64,000 nt of DNA from Granulicella sp. 5B5 (GTDB lineage: Bacteria; Acidobacteriota; Terriglobia; Terriglobales; Acidobacteriaceae). The stretch's first letter is position 1; every line of letters begins with the position of its first letter. Location: the NCBI RefSeq assembly GCF_014083945.1, contig NZ_CP046444.1:1612001-1676000 (forward strand), given 5' to 3'. The notes below the pieces were generated by a model. It ran no database searches, was not told the origin of the DNA, and worked only from the letters and a program-made list of their open reading frames with translations. The position numbers and the translations under genes were made by a program. Below are positions 35,111-44,136 of this stretch, piece by piece.

Positions 35111-36304
35111 TTGTCTACAACCGATCGTTTTTTGTTTACCAGTGAGTCTGTGACCGAGGGTCACCCGGACAAGATCGCGGACCAGATCTCTGATGCCATT
35201 CTGGATGCCTGCCTCGCAGAGGACCCCTACAGCCGTGTGGCGTGCGAGACGCTGACCTGCACGGGACTTGTTGTAGTGGCCGGTGAGATCACCACGAAGG
35301 CCTATGTCGACTTCCAGACGCTGGTGCGCAACACCGTGAAGGAGATCGGCTACGACGACGCAACCAAGGGTTTCGACCACAATACGTGCGCGGTGATCTC
35401 GACGATCAACACGCAGAGCCCTGACATTGCGCAGGGTGTGGACACGGGTGGCGCGGGCGACCAGGGCATGATGTTCGGCTATGCGACGAACGAGACGCCG
35501 GAGCTGATGCCGACGCCGATCTCGCTGGCGCATCGTTTGGCTGAGAAGCTGACGGAAGTGCGCAAGAACGGCAAGATGCCGTACCTGCGTCCTGATGGCA
35601 AGAGCCAGGTGACGGTGGAGTATGACTCCAACCAGAAACCTGTTCGCGTGGATGCGGTTGTGATCTCGACGCAGCATGCCGAGTTCAGCGATAAGGACCC
35701 GAAGAGCACGCTGACCAATGACCAGCTGCGCGCGGAGATCCAGGAGCATGTGATTGAGGCCGTGATCCCTGCAGCTCTGCTGGATGAGAACACGAAGTAC
35801 CACATCAATCCGACCGGTCGCTTCGTCATCGGTGGACCGATGGGCGATACGGGCCTGACGGGCCGCAAGATCATCGTGGACACCTATGGCGGCATGGGCC
35901 GGCATGGTGGCGGCGCGTTCAGCGGCAAGGACTCGACCAAGGTGGACCGCTCGGCTGCGTACATGGCGCGCTACATTGCGAAGAACGTTGTGGCTGCCGG
36001 CCTGGCCGACCGCTGCGAGGTGCAGCTGGCGTATGCGATCGGTGTGGCTGAACCGGTGTCAATCCGTGTGGACACGTTCGGTACGGGCAGGGTTGGCGAG
36101 CCGAAGCTGATCGAGCTGGTGCGCGAGAACTTCAAGCTGACGCCGAAGGGCATCATCGAGAGCCTGAACCTGCGCCGGCCGATCTTCAAGAAGACTGCCG
36201 CGTATGGCCACTTTGGCCGCAAGGGTGACACGTTCACCTGGGAAGCCACGGACAAGGCTGCGGCACTGAAGGCGGGCGCGGAAGCGGCTCTCGCAGCGAA
36301 GTAG
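35111..36304 (+). CDS. metK: S-adenosylmethionine synthetase
   Basis: 397 residues from a TTG at 35111 with gaggag about 7 nt upstream; no ATG fits. It makes S-adenosylmethionine from methionine and ATP. Signatures: [21 protein letters not shown] at the N-terminus, [12 protein letters not shown], the P-loop-like [19 protein letters not shown], and DTFGTGR near the C-terminus. Length and motifs are complete. It has its own promoter and leader; a shared bidirectional terminator lies just downstream. Confidence 0.98.
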   Translation: MSTTDRFLFTSESVTEGHPDKIADQISDAILDACLAEDPYSRVACETLTCTGLVVVAGEITTKAYVDFQTLVRNTVKEIGYDDATKGFDHNTCAVISTINTQSPDIAQGVDTGGAGDQGMMFGYATNETPELMPTPISLAHRLAEKLTEVRKNGKMPYLRPDGKSQVTVEYDSNQKPVRVDAVVISTQHAEFSDKDPKSTLTNDQLRAEIQEHVIEAVIPAALLDENTKYHINPTGRFVIGGPMGDTGLTGRKIIVDTYGGMGRHGGGAFSGKDSTKVDRSAAYMARYIAKNVVAAGLADRCEVQLAYAIGVAEPVSIRVDTFGTGRVGEPKLIELVRENFKLTPKGIIESLNLRRPIFKKTAAYGHFGRKGDTFTWEATDKAAALKAGAEAALAAK

Positions 36305-36312
36305 GCCAGACA

Positions 36313-36356
36313 TATCCGGCCTGCGTTCCCATGCAAATGGGCGCTCAGGCCGGATA
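36313..36356. terminator. Bidirectional terminator between metK and the acyltransferase gene
   Basis: Perfect 11-bp arms (36313-36323 with 36346-36356, tatccggcctg/caggccggata), with an inner cccat/atggg stem around gcaa. It serves convergent genes and overlaps the end of the acyltransferase reading frame. Confidence 0.75.
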
Positions 36357-37541
36357 CTGATGATGACTGTTCCACCATTGCACAAGTCTTTTGCGACTGG
36401 GCTTTTCAACCAGCAAATAGAGAGCGATTGAGAGCGGGATCAGAATAGCGAGCTTCCACAGCGCATCGGGGATCGATGAGCCCGCGCCAAAGTGAACGTC
36501 CAGCCAGTCGTTGAACATGAAGTGGAAAAGATAGAGCGCGTAGCTCGATTCGCCCAACAGCACGAGCGGAGCGGATGAGAGTTTGCTGCTCACAGCATGG
36601 TCTTCGCTCAAACCGAGCACGATCATGGCGTAGGCGGGCAGCAAGAGACCGTTTCCGAGCATCACCCATGGAATGTGATTGGCGAAGAAGAGCGTGACGA
36701 ATAGCACCGTCGTTCCCGCGGCGAGCATGTAGAGGGACGCTCGCCGACTCGGACGCAGATGTAGAAACACCCAGGCCAGTGGAATCCCCGCCAGGAACTC
36801 CGGCAACAGCAAGAGCGGCATACGCCGGATGCGAAAGACCAGCAGGCCGTTGACACCCTCGTGCCAAGCTGCGGCTGGTGTGCGGTAAAGCGCAAAGAGC
36901 GGTGCGGCCATCGCGAGCGCCCAAAAGAGCAGTAGCCATGCCGCGGCGCAGCCGCGGGTGCGGGGACGCAGCCGCAGGAAGACAAATGGAAAAACCAAAT
37001 AGAAGAATGCCTCTGCCGACAAAGACCATGCCGGGACATTGAAGAAGTTTACGATCCGTATCGACCACGACTGCACCATCAGCACATCTGCAAGGAAGGC
37101 CAGGATATGGATGTGCTTAGCAAAAACGTGCAGGTCAGAGCCAGCAGCGAACAGCAGGCTCAGCAGATAGAGCGGATAGATGCGCGCAATCCGGGCGATG
37201 TAGAAGCGCTTTTTGAACGCCATGCCGGTGTGCGACTCATGCGCGTGGCTATAGGTGAGGATGAAACCTGAAAGCAGAAAGAAGAACGGGACTGCGCTGT
37301 GCCCAGCTGCCATGAATCCAGCCAACGGCCCCCATAGGCTGAACGGCCGCACGATGTGATACAGAGCTACATGCAATGCCGCCAGGAACCGCACCGAAGT
37401 CAGGGCGCGAAGTTGCGCTGGCCGTACGTAGCCCGGGGTAGTCGCCGGATTTCGGGGATCGGTTACCGCGTCCAAGCTACCCAAGCTCTCCTTAGCGATC
37501 AAAGCGAATAGATTGATTGTACTTATGAAGGCCCATCGCAA
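36345..37541 (-). CDS. Acyltransferase 3 family membrane protein (OafA/NolL-like)
   Basis: 398 residues, ten or more helices. The family motif RALTSVRFLAALHVALYHI (with the conserved R and H) near residue 50 and GHSAVPFFFLLSGFILTYSH identify an acyltransferase-3 protein, which O-acetylates or otherwise acylates extracytoplasmic sugars. The start is uncertain: TTG at 37541 is the only choice giving the complete N-terminal helix, and it has no clear ribosome site. It lies 17 bp after the cyclophilin gene on the same strand and could be co-transcribed. Confidence 0.85.
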   Translation of the reverse strand: MRWAFISTINLFALIAKESLGSLDAVTDPRNPATTPGYVRPAQLRALTSVRFLAALHVALYHIVRPFSLWGPLAGFMAAGHSAVPFFFLLSGFILTYSHAHESHTGMAFKKRFYIARIARIYPLYLLSLLFAAGSDLHVFAKHIHILAFLADVLMVQSWSIRIVNFFNVPAWSLSAEAFFYLVFPFVFLRLRPRTRGCAAAWLLLFWALAMAAPLFALYRTPAAAWHEGVNGLLVFRIRRMPLLLLPEFLAGIPLAWVFLHLRPSRRASLYMLAAGTTVLFVTLFFANHIPWVMLGNGLLLPAYAMIVLGLSEDHAVSSKLSSAPLVLLGESSYALYLFHFMFNDWLDVHFGAGSSIPDALWKLAILIPLSIALYLLVEKPSRKRLVQWWNSHHQYPA

Positions 37542-37558
37542 CGGATGGTACCGGAGAG

Positions 37559-38800
37559 CTAGGGCTTGTTTGCCGTGATCGCAATACGCTTAATTGTAAC
37601 GGGAGTAAGTGGTCGATTGTGTGCGTCGCGGGGGACGCGGGCGATGGATTCGACTATTTTAACTGACGCATCATCACACTGGCCGAAGATGGTGTAGCTG
37701 CCGTCGAGGCGGCGGTTGGGGTGCTCGGTGATGAAGAACTCGCTGGCGTTGGTGCCGGGGCCTGAGTTGGCGTAGGCGAGGCGGCCTGGGCGATCGAAGG
37801 TGAGGCCGGGGACGACCTCGTTGGCGAAGTGGATGCCGATGTCGCCGCCACCTTCGGGGTCGCCAGGCATGTCGGCATTTTGGACCATGAAGTCGGGGAG
37901 GACGCGGTTGAAGTGCAGGCCGTCGTAGAAATGTTTGCCGTGGACCTCAGCGTGTGTGGCCGGGCTACGGAAGGGTTTGGTGCCTTGGGCGAGGCCGATG
38001 AAGTTGGCGACGGCGATGGGTGCCTCTTTGCTGAAGAGCTTGCAGGTGAGGGTGCCTTGCGTGGTGTCGATGATGACGGTTGGGCCGGCGGGGTCAGGCG
38101 GTGGGACGGCCGGCGCTGGTGCGGGTGGGACGGTGAGCGCGGCTTCGCCGGGTGCGGGTTCGGTGGGCGGTGGCAGGGGCTGGCCTTCGGGGACGATCTT
38201 GACGGCGCGGAGGACGATAGGGTGTGCGGGATGGTTGTCGGTGGTGAGGAGGTCGTGCGAGATGATGCGCGCGGTGGCGATGGAGGCGTCGTCGCACTGG
38301 CCGAAGACGATGGCGCGTTTGCCGTATTCGAGGTCGGGGTCGATGAGGACCGCGAAGTTGGAGCTGCTCTGTTGACCGTTGGTGACGAGGGCGACGAGCT
38401 GGCCGCTGCGGTCGAGGGCGATGCCGGTCTTTTCGGGCGGTGTGGATGGGCCTGCTGTGCCCATGCCGGAGGCGGCGCGGTCGCCGGCGGAGATGCCGTC
38501 GGTGATGCCGAAGACCTGGGTGCCGTCGAAGAAGGGCTTGGCGTGTTGCGTTGCGCCGGAGCCGTCGGTCCAGTCTTTGGTGCCTTCGGCGAGAGCGATG
38601 AAGTTCCCGGTGGTGCGCGGCGCCTGCTTGCTGAAGAGCTTGCAGACGAGGCGGCCGGAGGAGGTGTCGAGTACGACGGTGGGACCGGTGGGCTCGATGA
38701 CGGGCTTTGGTTCCGTGCGGTGGTGCGCCTGCGCGAGGCAGAGAGCGGGCGTCGACAGGAGAAGGCCGAGGGCTAGGGCGCGATGGGCCGGTCTGGGCAT
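37559..38800 (-). CDS. Secreted tandem cyclophilin-type peptidyl-prolyl isomerase
   Basis: 413 residues from ATG 38800; the open frame extends further but that part lies opposite the MFS gene. Signal peptide (LALGLLLSTPALCLAQ). Two cyclophilin domains are joined by a Pro/Ala linker (about 204-238). Domain 2 (240-411) keeps the active-site pattern HFNRVLPDFMVQNAD, GTNASEFFIT and a late FGQCDD. Domain 1 (41-203) keeps the fold motifs (TTGNFIALAEGTKDW, YGKRAIVFGQCDD) but has VFGITDGISAG where domain 2 has FNRVLPDFMVQ, and lacks the catalytic Arg/Phe/Gln. Domain 2 is probably the enzyme and domain 1 a binding or scaffold unit. Confidence 0.88.
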   Translation of the reverse strand: MPRPAHRALALGLLLSTPALCLAQAHHRTEPKPVIEPTGPTVVLDTSSGRLVCKLFSKQAPRTTGNFIALAEGTKDWTDGSGATQHAKPFFDGTQVFGITDGISAGDRAASGMGTAGPSTPPEKTGIALDRSGQLVALVTNGQQSSSNFAVLIDPDLEYGKRAIVFGQCDDASIATARIISHDLLTTDNHPAHPIVLRAVKIVPEGQPLPPPTEPAPGEAALTVPPAPAPAVPPPDPAGPTVIIDTTQGTLTCKLFSKEAPIAVANFIGLAQGTKPFRSPATHAEVHGKHFYDGLHFNRVLPDFMVQNADMPGDPEGGGDIGIHFANEVVPGLTFDRPGRLAYANSGPGTNASEFFITEHPNRRLDGSYTIFGQCDDASVKIVESIARVPRDAHNRPLTPVTIKRIAITANKP

Positions 38801-38842
38801 GTCTCTGTCATACCATGAGCATGAGCCTGGTGAGGAGACGCT

Positions 38843-40060
38843 TTGAAGCTGCGCAAGACGATGCCGCCGGTGTGGTTGATGGGCATGACCAACGCGACGT
38901 TTGGGATGTACATCGGGTTCGCGGCGATCTCGCTGCCGCAGCTGCTGGCGGAGCAGCACCTGCCGGAGGCGCAGGTGACTCGGGTGACGGCGTTGTGCTT
39001 CTCGCCGCTGTTCTGGAGCTTTCTGGTGAGCCCGATGCTTGATGTGCGGTTTAGCCGGAGGCGCTATGCTGCGCTGCTGGCTGCGGGTGCGGCGATTGCG
39101 CTGTGCGTTGCCGTGCTGCATGTGCATCAGCTGGCGGTGTTTGAGGGCGCGCTGATTGCGGGTGTGGCGATGGTGAACCTTTCGTCGAATGCGCTGTTTG
39201 GCTGGCTGTCGAGCGTATTGCCGAAGGAGGAAGACACGCGGATGAGTGCGTGGGCGAATGTGGCGAACATCGGCGGGAGCGGGGTGATGGTGATCGCGGC
39301 GGGTGAGTGCGTGCAGCGGCTGCCGCTGACGGTGGCTGCGGTGCTGCTGGGCTTGCTGGTGATGCTGCCGACGCTGATCTATCCGTGGATTCCTGCACCG
39401 GGGCCTGATCGACGGTTGGCGAAGGAGAGCTTTGCGGGGTTCTTCAAGGAGCTGCTGCAGTTGCTGGGGCAACGCAAGGTGGTGTTCGCGCTGGCAATGT
39501 TTGCGCTGCCTTCGGCGTCGTTTGCGCTGGCGAATGTGGTGGGTGGGTTGGGCGATCTATATCACGCGTCGGTGCATACGGTGAGCCTGGTGGGTGGTGT
39601 GGGGATTGTGATTGCGGGGACGGTGGGGAGCCTTGTCTATCCGCGATTGACTCGGGCGATGGCGCTGCGGCCGCTGTACCTGGCGATTGGTGTTGTGGGT
39701 GCTTGCTTCTCGTTGTGCCTGCTGCGCGTGGCGCATACGTCGGCGGGGTTTGTAGTGGCGACGCTGGGGGAGAACACCTTTCAGGCGCTGGCGATCACAG
39801 GCGCGTTTGCGATCCAGTTCGAGACGGTGGGGCAGGACAATCCACTGGCGGCGACGGCGTTCAGCGTGCTGTATGCGGCGTTGAATGTGTCGACGACGTA
39901 CATGATCTGGATCGACGGACAGGCGTTTGCGCGGCATGGAGTGCAAGGCAGTTATGCAACCGATGCGGTGCTGGGGCTGACTGCGTGCCTGCTGCTGGGG
40001 GTCGCCCTGCGGTGGCTGGGAGATGGCGAACGCGGCAGAAAATCAGGCGTTGCGGCATAA
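38843..40060 (+). CDS. MFS permease, AmpG-like
   Basis: 405 residues with twelve predicted helices, starting at TTG 38843 with gaggag 5 nt upstream. Typical features: PPVWLMGMTNATFGMYIGFAAISLPQLL in helix 1, SPMLDVRFSRRRY as the loop 2-3 basic motif, KEEDTRMSAWANVANIGGSG, and helix 10-11 TLGENTFQALAITGAFAIQFETVGQDNPLAAT. This resembles the AmpG/PAT branch that imports muropeptides or acetyl-CoA-like substrates; the substrate is not certain. It is divergent from the cyclophilin gene, with only 42 bp between the starts. Confidence 0.82.
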   Translation: MKLRKTMPPVWLMGMTNATFGMYIGFAAISLPQLLAEQHLPEAQVTRVTALCFSPLFWSFLVSPMLDVRFSRRRYAALLAAGAAIALCVAVLHVHQLAVFEGALIAGVAMVNLSSNALFGWLSSVLPKEEDTRMSAWANVANIGGSGVMVIAAGECVQRLPLTVAAVLLGLLVMLPTLIYPWIPAPGPDRRLAKESFAGFFKELLQLLGQRKVVFALAMFALPSASFALANVVGGLGDLYHASVHTVSLVGGVGIVIAGTVGSLVYPRLTRAMALRPLYLAIGVVGACFSLCLLRVAHTSAGFVVATLGENTFQALAITGAFAIQFETVGQDNPLAATAFSVLYAALNVSTTYMIWIDGQAFARHGVQGSYATDAVLGLTACLLLGVALRWLGDGERGRKSGVAA

Positions 40061-40181
40061 AGCTCTCGCGGGTTGAGGGCGGCTTGCGATAGACTCGGCG
40101 CATCCAAGCAAGAGTTCAGGCAAGAGTTCAGGTCCTATGCGGTAGTGGGCAATTCCGCCTTTTCAGACTGGAGCCTCTCTA

Positions 40182-41144
40182 TTGCGAATCAAAACTGAGT
40201 ACGAGATCCATTTCGAGCTGCAGAAGCCGACGCCGATCGTGTCGATGCTGCGGCTGCACCCGAGTTGGGATGAACGGGTGGTGGGACAGGAACAGCATAT
40301 CGCCAGGATAGCTGGCGAAGCTGAGCCGCTGGCGTTCGACGAATACATTGACAGCTATGGCAACCGCTGCGCGCGATTTGTGGCTCCCGAAGGAGTGCTG
40401 GAACTGCGGGGCAGCGCCGTGGTGAAGGCTGACGAGACGCCCGACCCCCAGGGCGAGGGGCTGCCGCTGACTCCGATTGAGTCGCTGCCGCATGACACGC
40501 TGCGCTACCTTGTGCCGAGCCGCTACTGCGAGGTGGACCGCTTTGGCGCGATTGCGCTGGATCTGTTTGGACACATTGAGCCGGGGTGGGCGCTGGCGGC
40601 GCAGATCCGCGACTGGGTGCACTGGAAGGTCGCGTTCAACTACCAGATGGCGCGGGCGACCAAGACGGCGATGGATGTTTATACCGAGCGCGTGGGTGTT
40701 TGCCGCGACTATCAGCATCTGGCGATTACGCTGTCGCGGGCGATGAACCTGCCAGCGCGGTATGTGACCGGGTATCTGGGCGACATCCGCGTGCCATACA
40801 GCGGGCCGGGGGACTTTAGCGCGTGGTACCAGGTTTGGCTGGGTGGGCGTTGGTGGGACATGGACTCCCGGCACAATGAGCCGCGGCTGGGACGGACGTT
40901 GATGGCTGTTGGCCGCGACGCCGCCGATGTGGCGATGACGACGAGCTTTGGCAATGCCGACCTGAAGAAATTTGTGGTGAACGCTTACGAGATTGATGCC
41001 GCCGGAAAGCCCGCTCCGCTGCCGTTGCCGCCGATGATGATGCCGGGACAGCTGGCGGTGCCGGCTCCAGTGGAGACGAAGGCAGTGAGCCCGAAGCGCA
41101 AGCCGGTGAAGGCGGCGGCTCGGGCGAAGCGAAACGGGGCTTAG
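40182..41144 (+). CDS. Transglutaminase-like protein
   Basis: 320 residues from TTG 40182. An N-terminal beta-sandwich (bacterial transglutaminase N-like, 1-110) precedes the papain-like core: C174 in ERVGVCRDYQHLAI, then a GDFSAWYQVWLGGRWWDMDSRHN segment holding Asp228. The place of the catalytic His in the common DxHAW form is Ser213 here, so the classical Cys-His-Asp triad may be incomplete or the His supplied elsewhere; some members of this subgroup do read DFSAW. GRDAADVAMTTSFG and a basic Ala/Lys tail end the protein. No signal peptide: probably a cytoplasmic protease or amidase-like enzyme. Confidence 0.82.
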   Translation: MRIKTEYEIHFELQKPTPIVSMLRLHPSWDERVVGQEQHIARIAGEAEPLAFDEYIDSYGNRCARFVAPEGVLELRGSAVVKADETPDPQGEGLPLTPIESLPHDTLRYLVPSRYCEVDRFGAIALDLFGHIEPGWALAAQIRDWVHWKVAFNYQMARATKTAMDVYTERVGVCRDYQHLAITLSRAMNLPARYVTGYLGDIRVPYSGPGDFSAWYQVWLGGRWWDMDSRHNEPRLGRTLMAVGRDAADVAMTTSFGNADLKKFVVNAYEIDAAGKPAPLPLPPMMMPGQLAVPAPVETKAVSPKRKPVKAAARAKRNGA

Positions 41145-41287
41145 CGCGAGGCTGGTCTGCAGCGATGAAGTTTGGGTGCAATTGGCGGAGTGTGGCGCGG
41201 GGGGGGGCGCGTGCAGGATACTTACATGACGACGCTAACTGGTTGGACGAACTCGCAGGAGGCGGTAGAAAGCATGGGCGCCATGAT

Positions 41288-41330
41288 GACGCAGATTCCC
41301 TTCGGGAATGACAAACAAAGAGGCAGCAAC
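41288..41330. repeat. Short dispersed repeat at the 5' end of ada
   Basis: acgcagattcccttcgggaa...gacaaacaaagaggcagcaac matches the repeat at 4527 base for base over about 25 nt. It lies in the region between alternative starts of the Ada gene and would encode TQIPFGNDKQ if the upstream starts were used. Confidence 0.75.
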
Positions 41331-41357
41331 AAAGACAGCGGCAAACGCGGAAGCGCG

Positions 41358-42413
41358 ATGCCAGTGTTTGCGGGCAAGGCCTGGCAGCAGGTGCTGGCGC
41401 GGGATGCTGCGGCTGACGGGCAGTTTGTATATGCCGTGAAATCTACCGGTGTGTACTGCAAGCCGAGCTGCGCGAGCCGCAGGCCGGAGCGGAAGAATGT
41501 GAGCTTCTTCCCTTCCCCGGCGCTAGCGGAAGCTGCGGGTTTCAGGGCTTGCCTGCGCTGCGAGCCGGCGCTCGTGGCCCCGAAGGATGATCCGCAGGCG
41601 GGAGCGGTGAAAAAGGCTGCGGAGTTTCTGACTGCCCATGCGAGTGAGCGGACGACGCTGGATGATCTTGCGGCGGCTTCAGGGCTGGGGCGGTTTGCGT
41701 TGCAGCGCGGGTTCAAACGCGTGCTCGGCGTTACTCCTGCGGAGTTTGCGCGTGAGCAGCGCAAGGAGCGGTTTCGTGAAAAGGTCCGTGAGCCTCGGCT
41801 GCGGGTGACGGATGCGGTGTACGAGGCCGGATATGGGTCGAGCAGCCGGGTGTATGAGAACGTAGACGCCACGCTGGGGATGAGCCCGACGGCGATGAAG
41901 GCCGGCGGCGCGGGTGAGACGATCCGGTATGCGATGGCGGAGTCTCCGTTGGGCCGCGTGCTGGTGGGTGCGACCGAGCGTGGGTTGTGTGCGGTGCTGT
42001 TTGCGGACTCGGATGCAGAGGCTGCGGTGGAGCTGCGGGAGCGGTTTCCGCAGGCGGTGCTGCGGCGGGACGATGCCGGGCTGGGCGATGAGGTGCGTGC
42101 GGTGCTGAGCGGGCTGCACGAGAGCCAAACAGCGCGGGCGCTTCCCTTCCATGTGCGGGCGACGGCGTTCCAGCAGCGGGTGTGGCAGGCGCTGATGGCG
42201 ATTCCGCGAGGGGAGACGCGGACGTATGCGGAGATCGCGGAGGCAATTGGGTCTCCGAAGGCGGTGCGCGCGGTTGGGACGGCGTGCGGTGCGAACCCGC
42301 TGGCGATGGTGATTCCGTGTCATCGCGTGGTGGGAAGCGATGGCAAGCTGACGGGTTATCGCTGGGGGACGGAGCGCAAGCGGCAGCTATTGGAGATGGA
42401 GAGCGCGAGCTAG
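41358..42413 (+). CDS. ada: Bifunctional Ada: DNA-alkyl transferase and transcriptional regulator
   Basis: 351 residues from ATG 41358, whose product aligns with the start of known Ada proteins; an ATG at 41226 with agga upstream gives 44 extra residues encoded partly by a dispersed repeat. N-terminal zinc domain: C34 (alkyl acceptor), C38, C65 and C68 (VYCKPSCASRR, RACLRCEP). An AraC-type HTH follows (TLDDLAAASGLGRFALQRGFKRVLGVTP). The C-terminal O6-methylguanine transferase has C321 in IPCHRVVGSDGKLTGYRWG. It repairs methylphosphotriesters and O6-methylguanine and activates the adaptive response. All domains are intact. Confidence 0.93.
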   Translation: MPVFAGKAWQQVLARDAAADGQFVYAVKSTGVYCKPSCASRRPERKNVSFFPSPALAEAAGFRACLRCEPALVAPKDDPQAGAVKKAAEFLTAHASERTTLDDLAAASGLGRFALQRGFKRVLGVTPAEFAREQRKERFREKVREPRLRVTDAVYEAGYGSSSRVYENVDATLGMSPTAMKAGGAGETIRYAMAESPLGRVLVGATERGLCAVLFADSDAEAAVELRERFPQAVLRRDDAGLGDEVRAVLSGLHESQTARALPFHVRATAFQQRVWQALMAIPRGETRTYAEIAEAIGSPKAVRAVGTACGANPLAMVIPCHRVVGSDGKLTGYRWGTERKRQLLEMESAS

Positions 42414-42502
42414 CGCAACAAGTTCTGTCAGATGGCGTCTAAAATTGGGGTAACCGCTGATTGGGCGGTGTGCGCCTCTGCGCTCGTGAAGGTCTCCGCT
42501 CG

Positions 42503-43708
42503 ATGAAACTGCGCCCTGTTCTGTTGGTCCTGCTGATTCTGGTTGGTTTTTATTACCTGAGCACGCGGCTGATGCCGGCGGGGGCGCTGGCGAAGATGAT
42601 GCGCGCGGGCGTGACGGACACGAATACCGCCGTGCTGAACGGACCGCTGGGGCACTTTGGGCTGACCGAGGCGAAGGCGGCGCCGGCGCTGGACTCCGAA
42701 GAGGAGCAGAACATTGGCGTGTACAAGAAGGCGATGCCTTCGGTGGTGAACATCACCTCGACGGAGGTGGCGTATGACTTCTTTTATCGGCCGGTGCCGC
42801 AGCAGGGGCAGGGGTCGGGGTTCATCCTGGATAAAGATGGGCATATTCTGACTAACAATCACGTGATCGACGGCGCGCAGCAGATTGAGGTGACGCTGTG
42901 GAACGGGAAGAAGTACAAGGCGTCGATTGTGGGCACGGACCCGACGCATGATGTGGCGCTGCTGCAGATCCATGGGGCGACGGCGCTGGAGCCGGCGACG
43001 CTGTCGGATTCGACGGGGCTGCTGGTGGGGCAGCGAGTGTATGCGATCGGGAACCCGTTTGGGTTCTCGGGGACGATGACGCGCGGAATCATCAGCGCGC
43101 TGCGGGCGGTGCAGCTGCCGAGCGGGGTGAAGATCGATAACGCGATCCAGACGGACGCGTCGGTGAACCCGGGGAACTCGGGTGGGCCGCTGCTGAACTC
43201 GCATGGGGACGTGATTGGGATTACGACGATGATTGCGACGAACCCGAACGGCAATGCCGACCAGTCGGCGGGCATCGGGTTTGCGATCCCGATTGCGACG
43301 GCGAAGGCGGTGTTGGACGACTTTGCACGCTATGGACACGTGCGGCGGCCGTCACTGGATATTGTGACAATTCCAATTGGACCGGATATTGCGGACCAGC
43401 TGGGGCTGCCGGCGATGCCGGGCATTCTGGTGGAGCGGACGCTGCCGGGGGGTGCGGCGGACAAGGCGGGCATCCACGGCGGGACGCAGCGGATGTATAT
43501 GGGCAACGAGCCGGTGATGCTGGGCGGCGACCTGATCGTGGGGTTCGAGGGGCAGGAGATTGCCAGCCCGCAGGATCTGAGCAATGCGCTGACGGAACAT
43601 CATCCGGGTGACGTGGTGAGCGTGACGGTGTACCGCGGACGGAAAGAGATGACGTTCAAGGTGACGCTGGCCGATGCGAAGGTTGCGCCTACTGGACCGA
43701 CAGCTTAG
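42503..43708 (+). CDS. HtrA/DegP-family serine protease with one PDZ domain
   Basis: 401 residues; ATG at 42503. An uncleaved N-terminal helix (LRPVLLVLLILVGFYYLS) anchors it in the inner membrane, DegS-like. The trypsin-like domain (about 65-290) has H120 (LTNNHVI), D150 (PTHDVALL) and S226 (GNSGGPLL). One PDZ domain (about 310-395) reads GILVERTLPGGAADKAGIHGG. The DegS/HhoA-like single-PDZ form suggests a role in envelope stress: regulated cleavage or removal of misfolded periplasmic proteins. No anti-sigma factor gene is adjacent. Only 89 bp separate it from ada on the same strand. Confidence 0.92.
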   Translation: MKLRPVLLVLLILVGFYYLSTRLMPAGALAKMMRAGVTDTNTAVLNGPLGHFGLTEAKAAPALDSEEEQNIGVYKKAMPSVVNITSTEVAYDFFYRPVPQQGQGSGFILDKDGHILTNNHVIDGAQQIEVTLWNGKKYKASIVGTDPTHDVALLQIHGATALEPATLSDSTGLLVGQRVYAIGNPFGFSGTMTRGIISALRAVQLPSGVKIDNAIQTDASVNPGNSGGPLLNSHGDVIGITTMIATNPNGNADQSAGIGFAIPIATAKAVLDDFARYGHVRRPSLDIVTIPIGPDIADQLGLPAMPGILVERTLPGGAADKAGIHGGTQRMYMGNEPVMLGGDLIVGFEGQEIASPQDLSNALTEHHPGDVVSVTVYRGRKEMTFKVTLADAKVAPTGPTA

Positions 43709-43751
43709 AGGTAGAAGGCAGGGAGTAGGGAATAGGTTGGTATCCCCTCCC

Positions 43752-44063
43752 CCCTCCCTATGTAGCGGAGGTATTCAGCAGAATCAGCGACTTACGGGGT
43801 GATCCCAGGGTTAAGTGACTGATTCTGGATATGGTTACGGGTATGATATGGCTGGCAAAGGGGTTATCTCGCCTGGGGATAAAACATCCAGATTTGAGAC
43901 TTGAGCTGTCAGCTCTGAGCTGTGAGATTTCTTCCTACTTCCAGTATAGCTGGCTGGAGGTAGGAACATGTTTGTGGTTTTGTGGAGTTAGTGGTTTGGT
44001 TTGTTGGAGTTGTGAGATGCAGGACGGGTTTGGGGGTTGACAGGGTTTCCGTTGAGATAAGAG
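43752..44063. repeat. Long dispersed repeat, copy B
   Basis: The same element as 12765-13077, same orientation, nearly equal length (312 vs 313 bp). Conserved blocks lie at both ends and in the middle; the differences are scattered substitutions and small indels. It fills almost the whole gap between the HtrA-like gene and the convergent TonB-dependent receptor gene. Confidence 0.85.
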
Positions 44064-44091
44064 CTACGAGGGGTTCAGCGCAAAAGAGAAT

Positions 44092-44118
44092 GGCCCGGAG
44101 AGTTGAACTCTCCGGGCC
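44092..44118 (-). terminator. Terminator of the third TonB-dependent receptor gene
   Basis: An 11-bp perfect stem ggcccggagag/ctctccgggcc with a 5-nt loop, located 19 bp after the receptor stop. On the minus strand it is followed by attctctttt. Confidence 0.85.
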
Positions 44119-44136
44119 GTAGGTGGTTCTGTTGGG

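Noticed and set aside
38801-39472. N-terminal extension of the tandem cyclophilin frame
   Set aside because: Arg/His/Gln-rich, antisense to the MFS gene; the ATG at 38800 begins a proper signal peptide.
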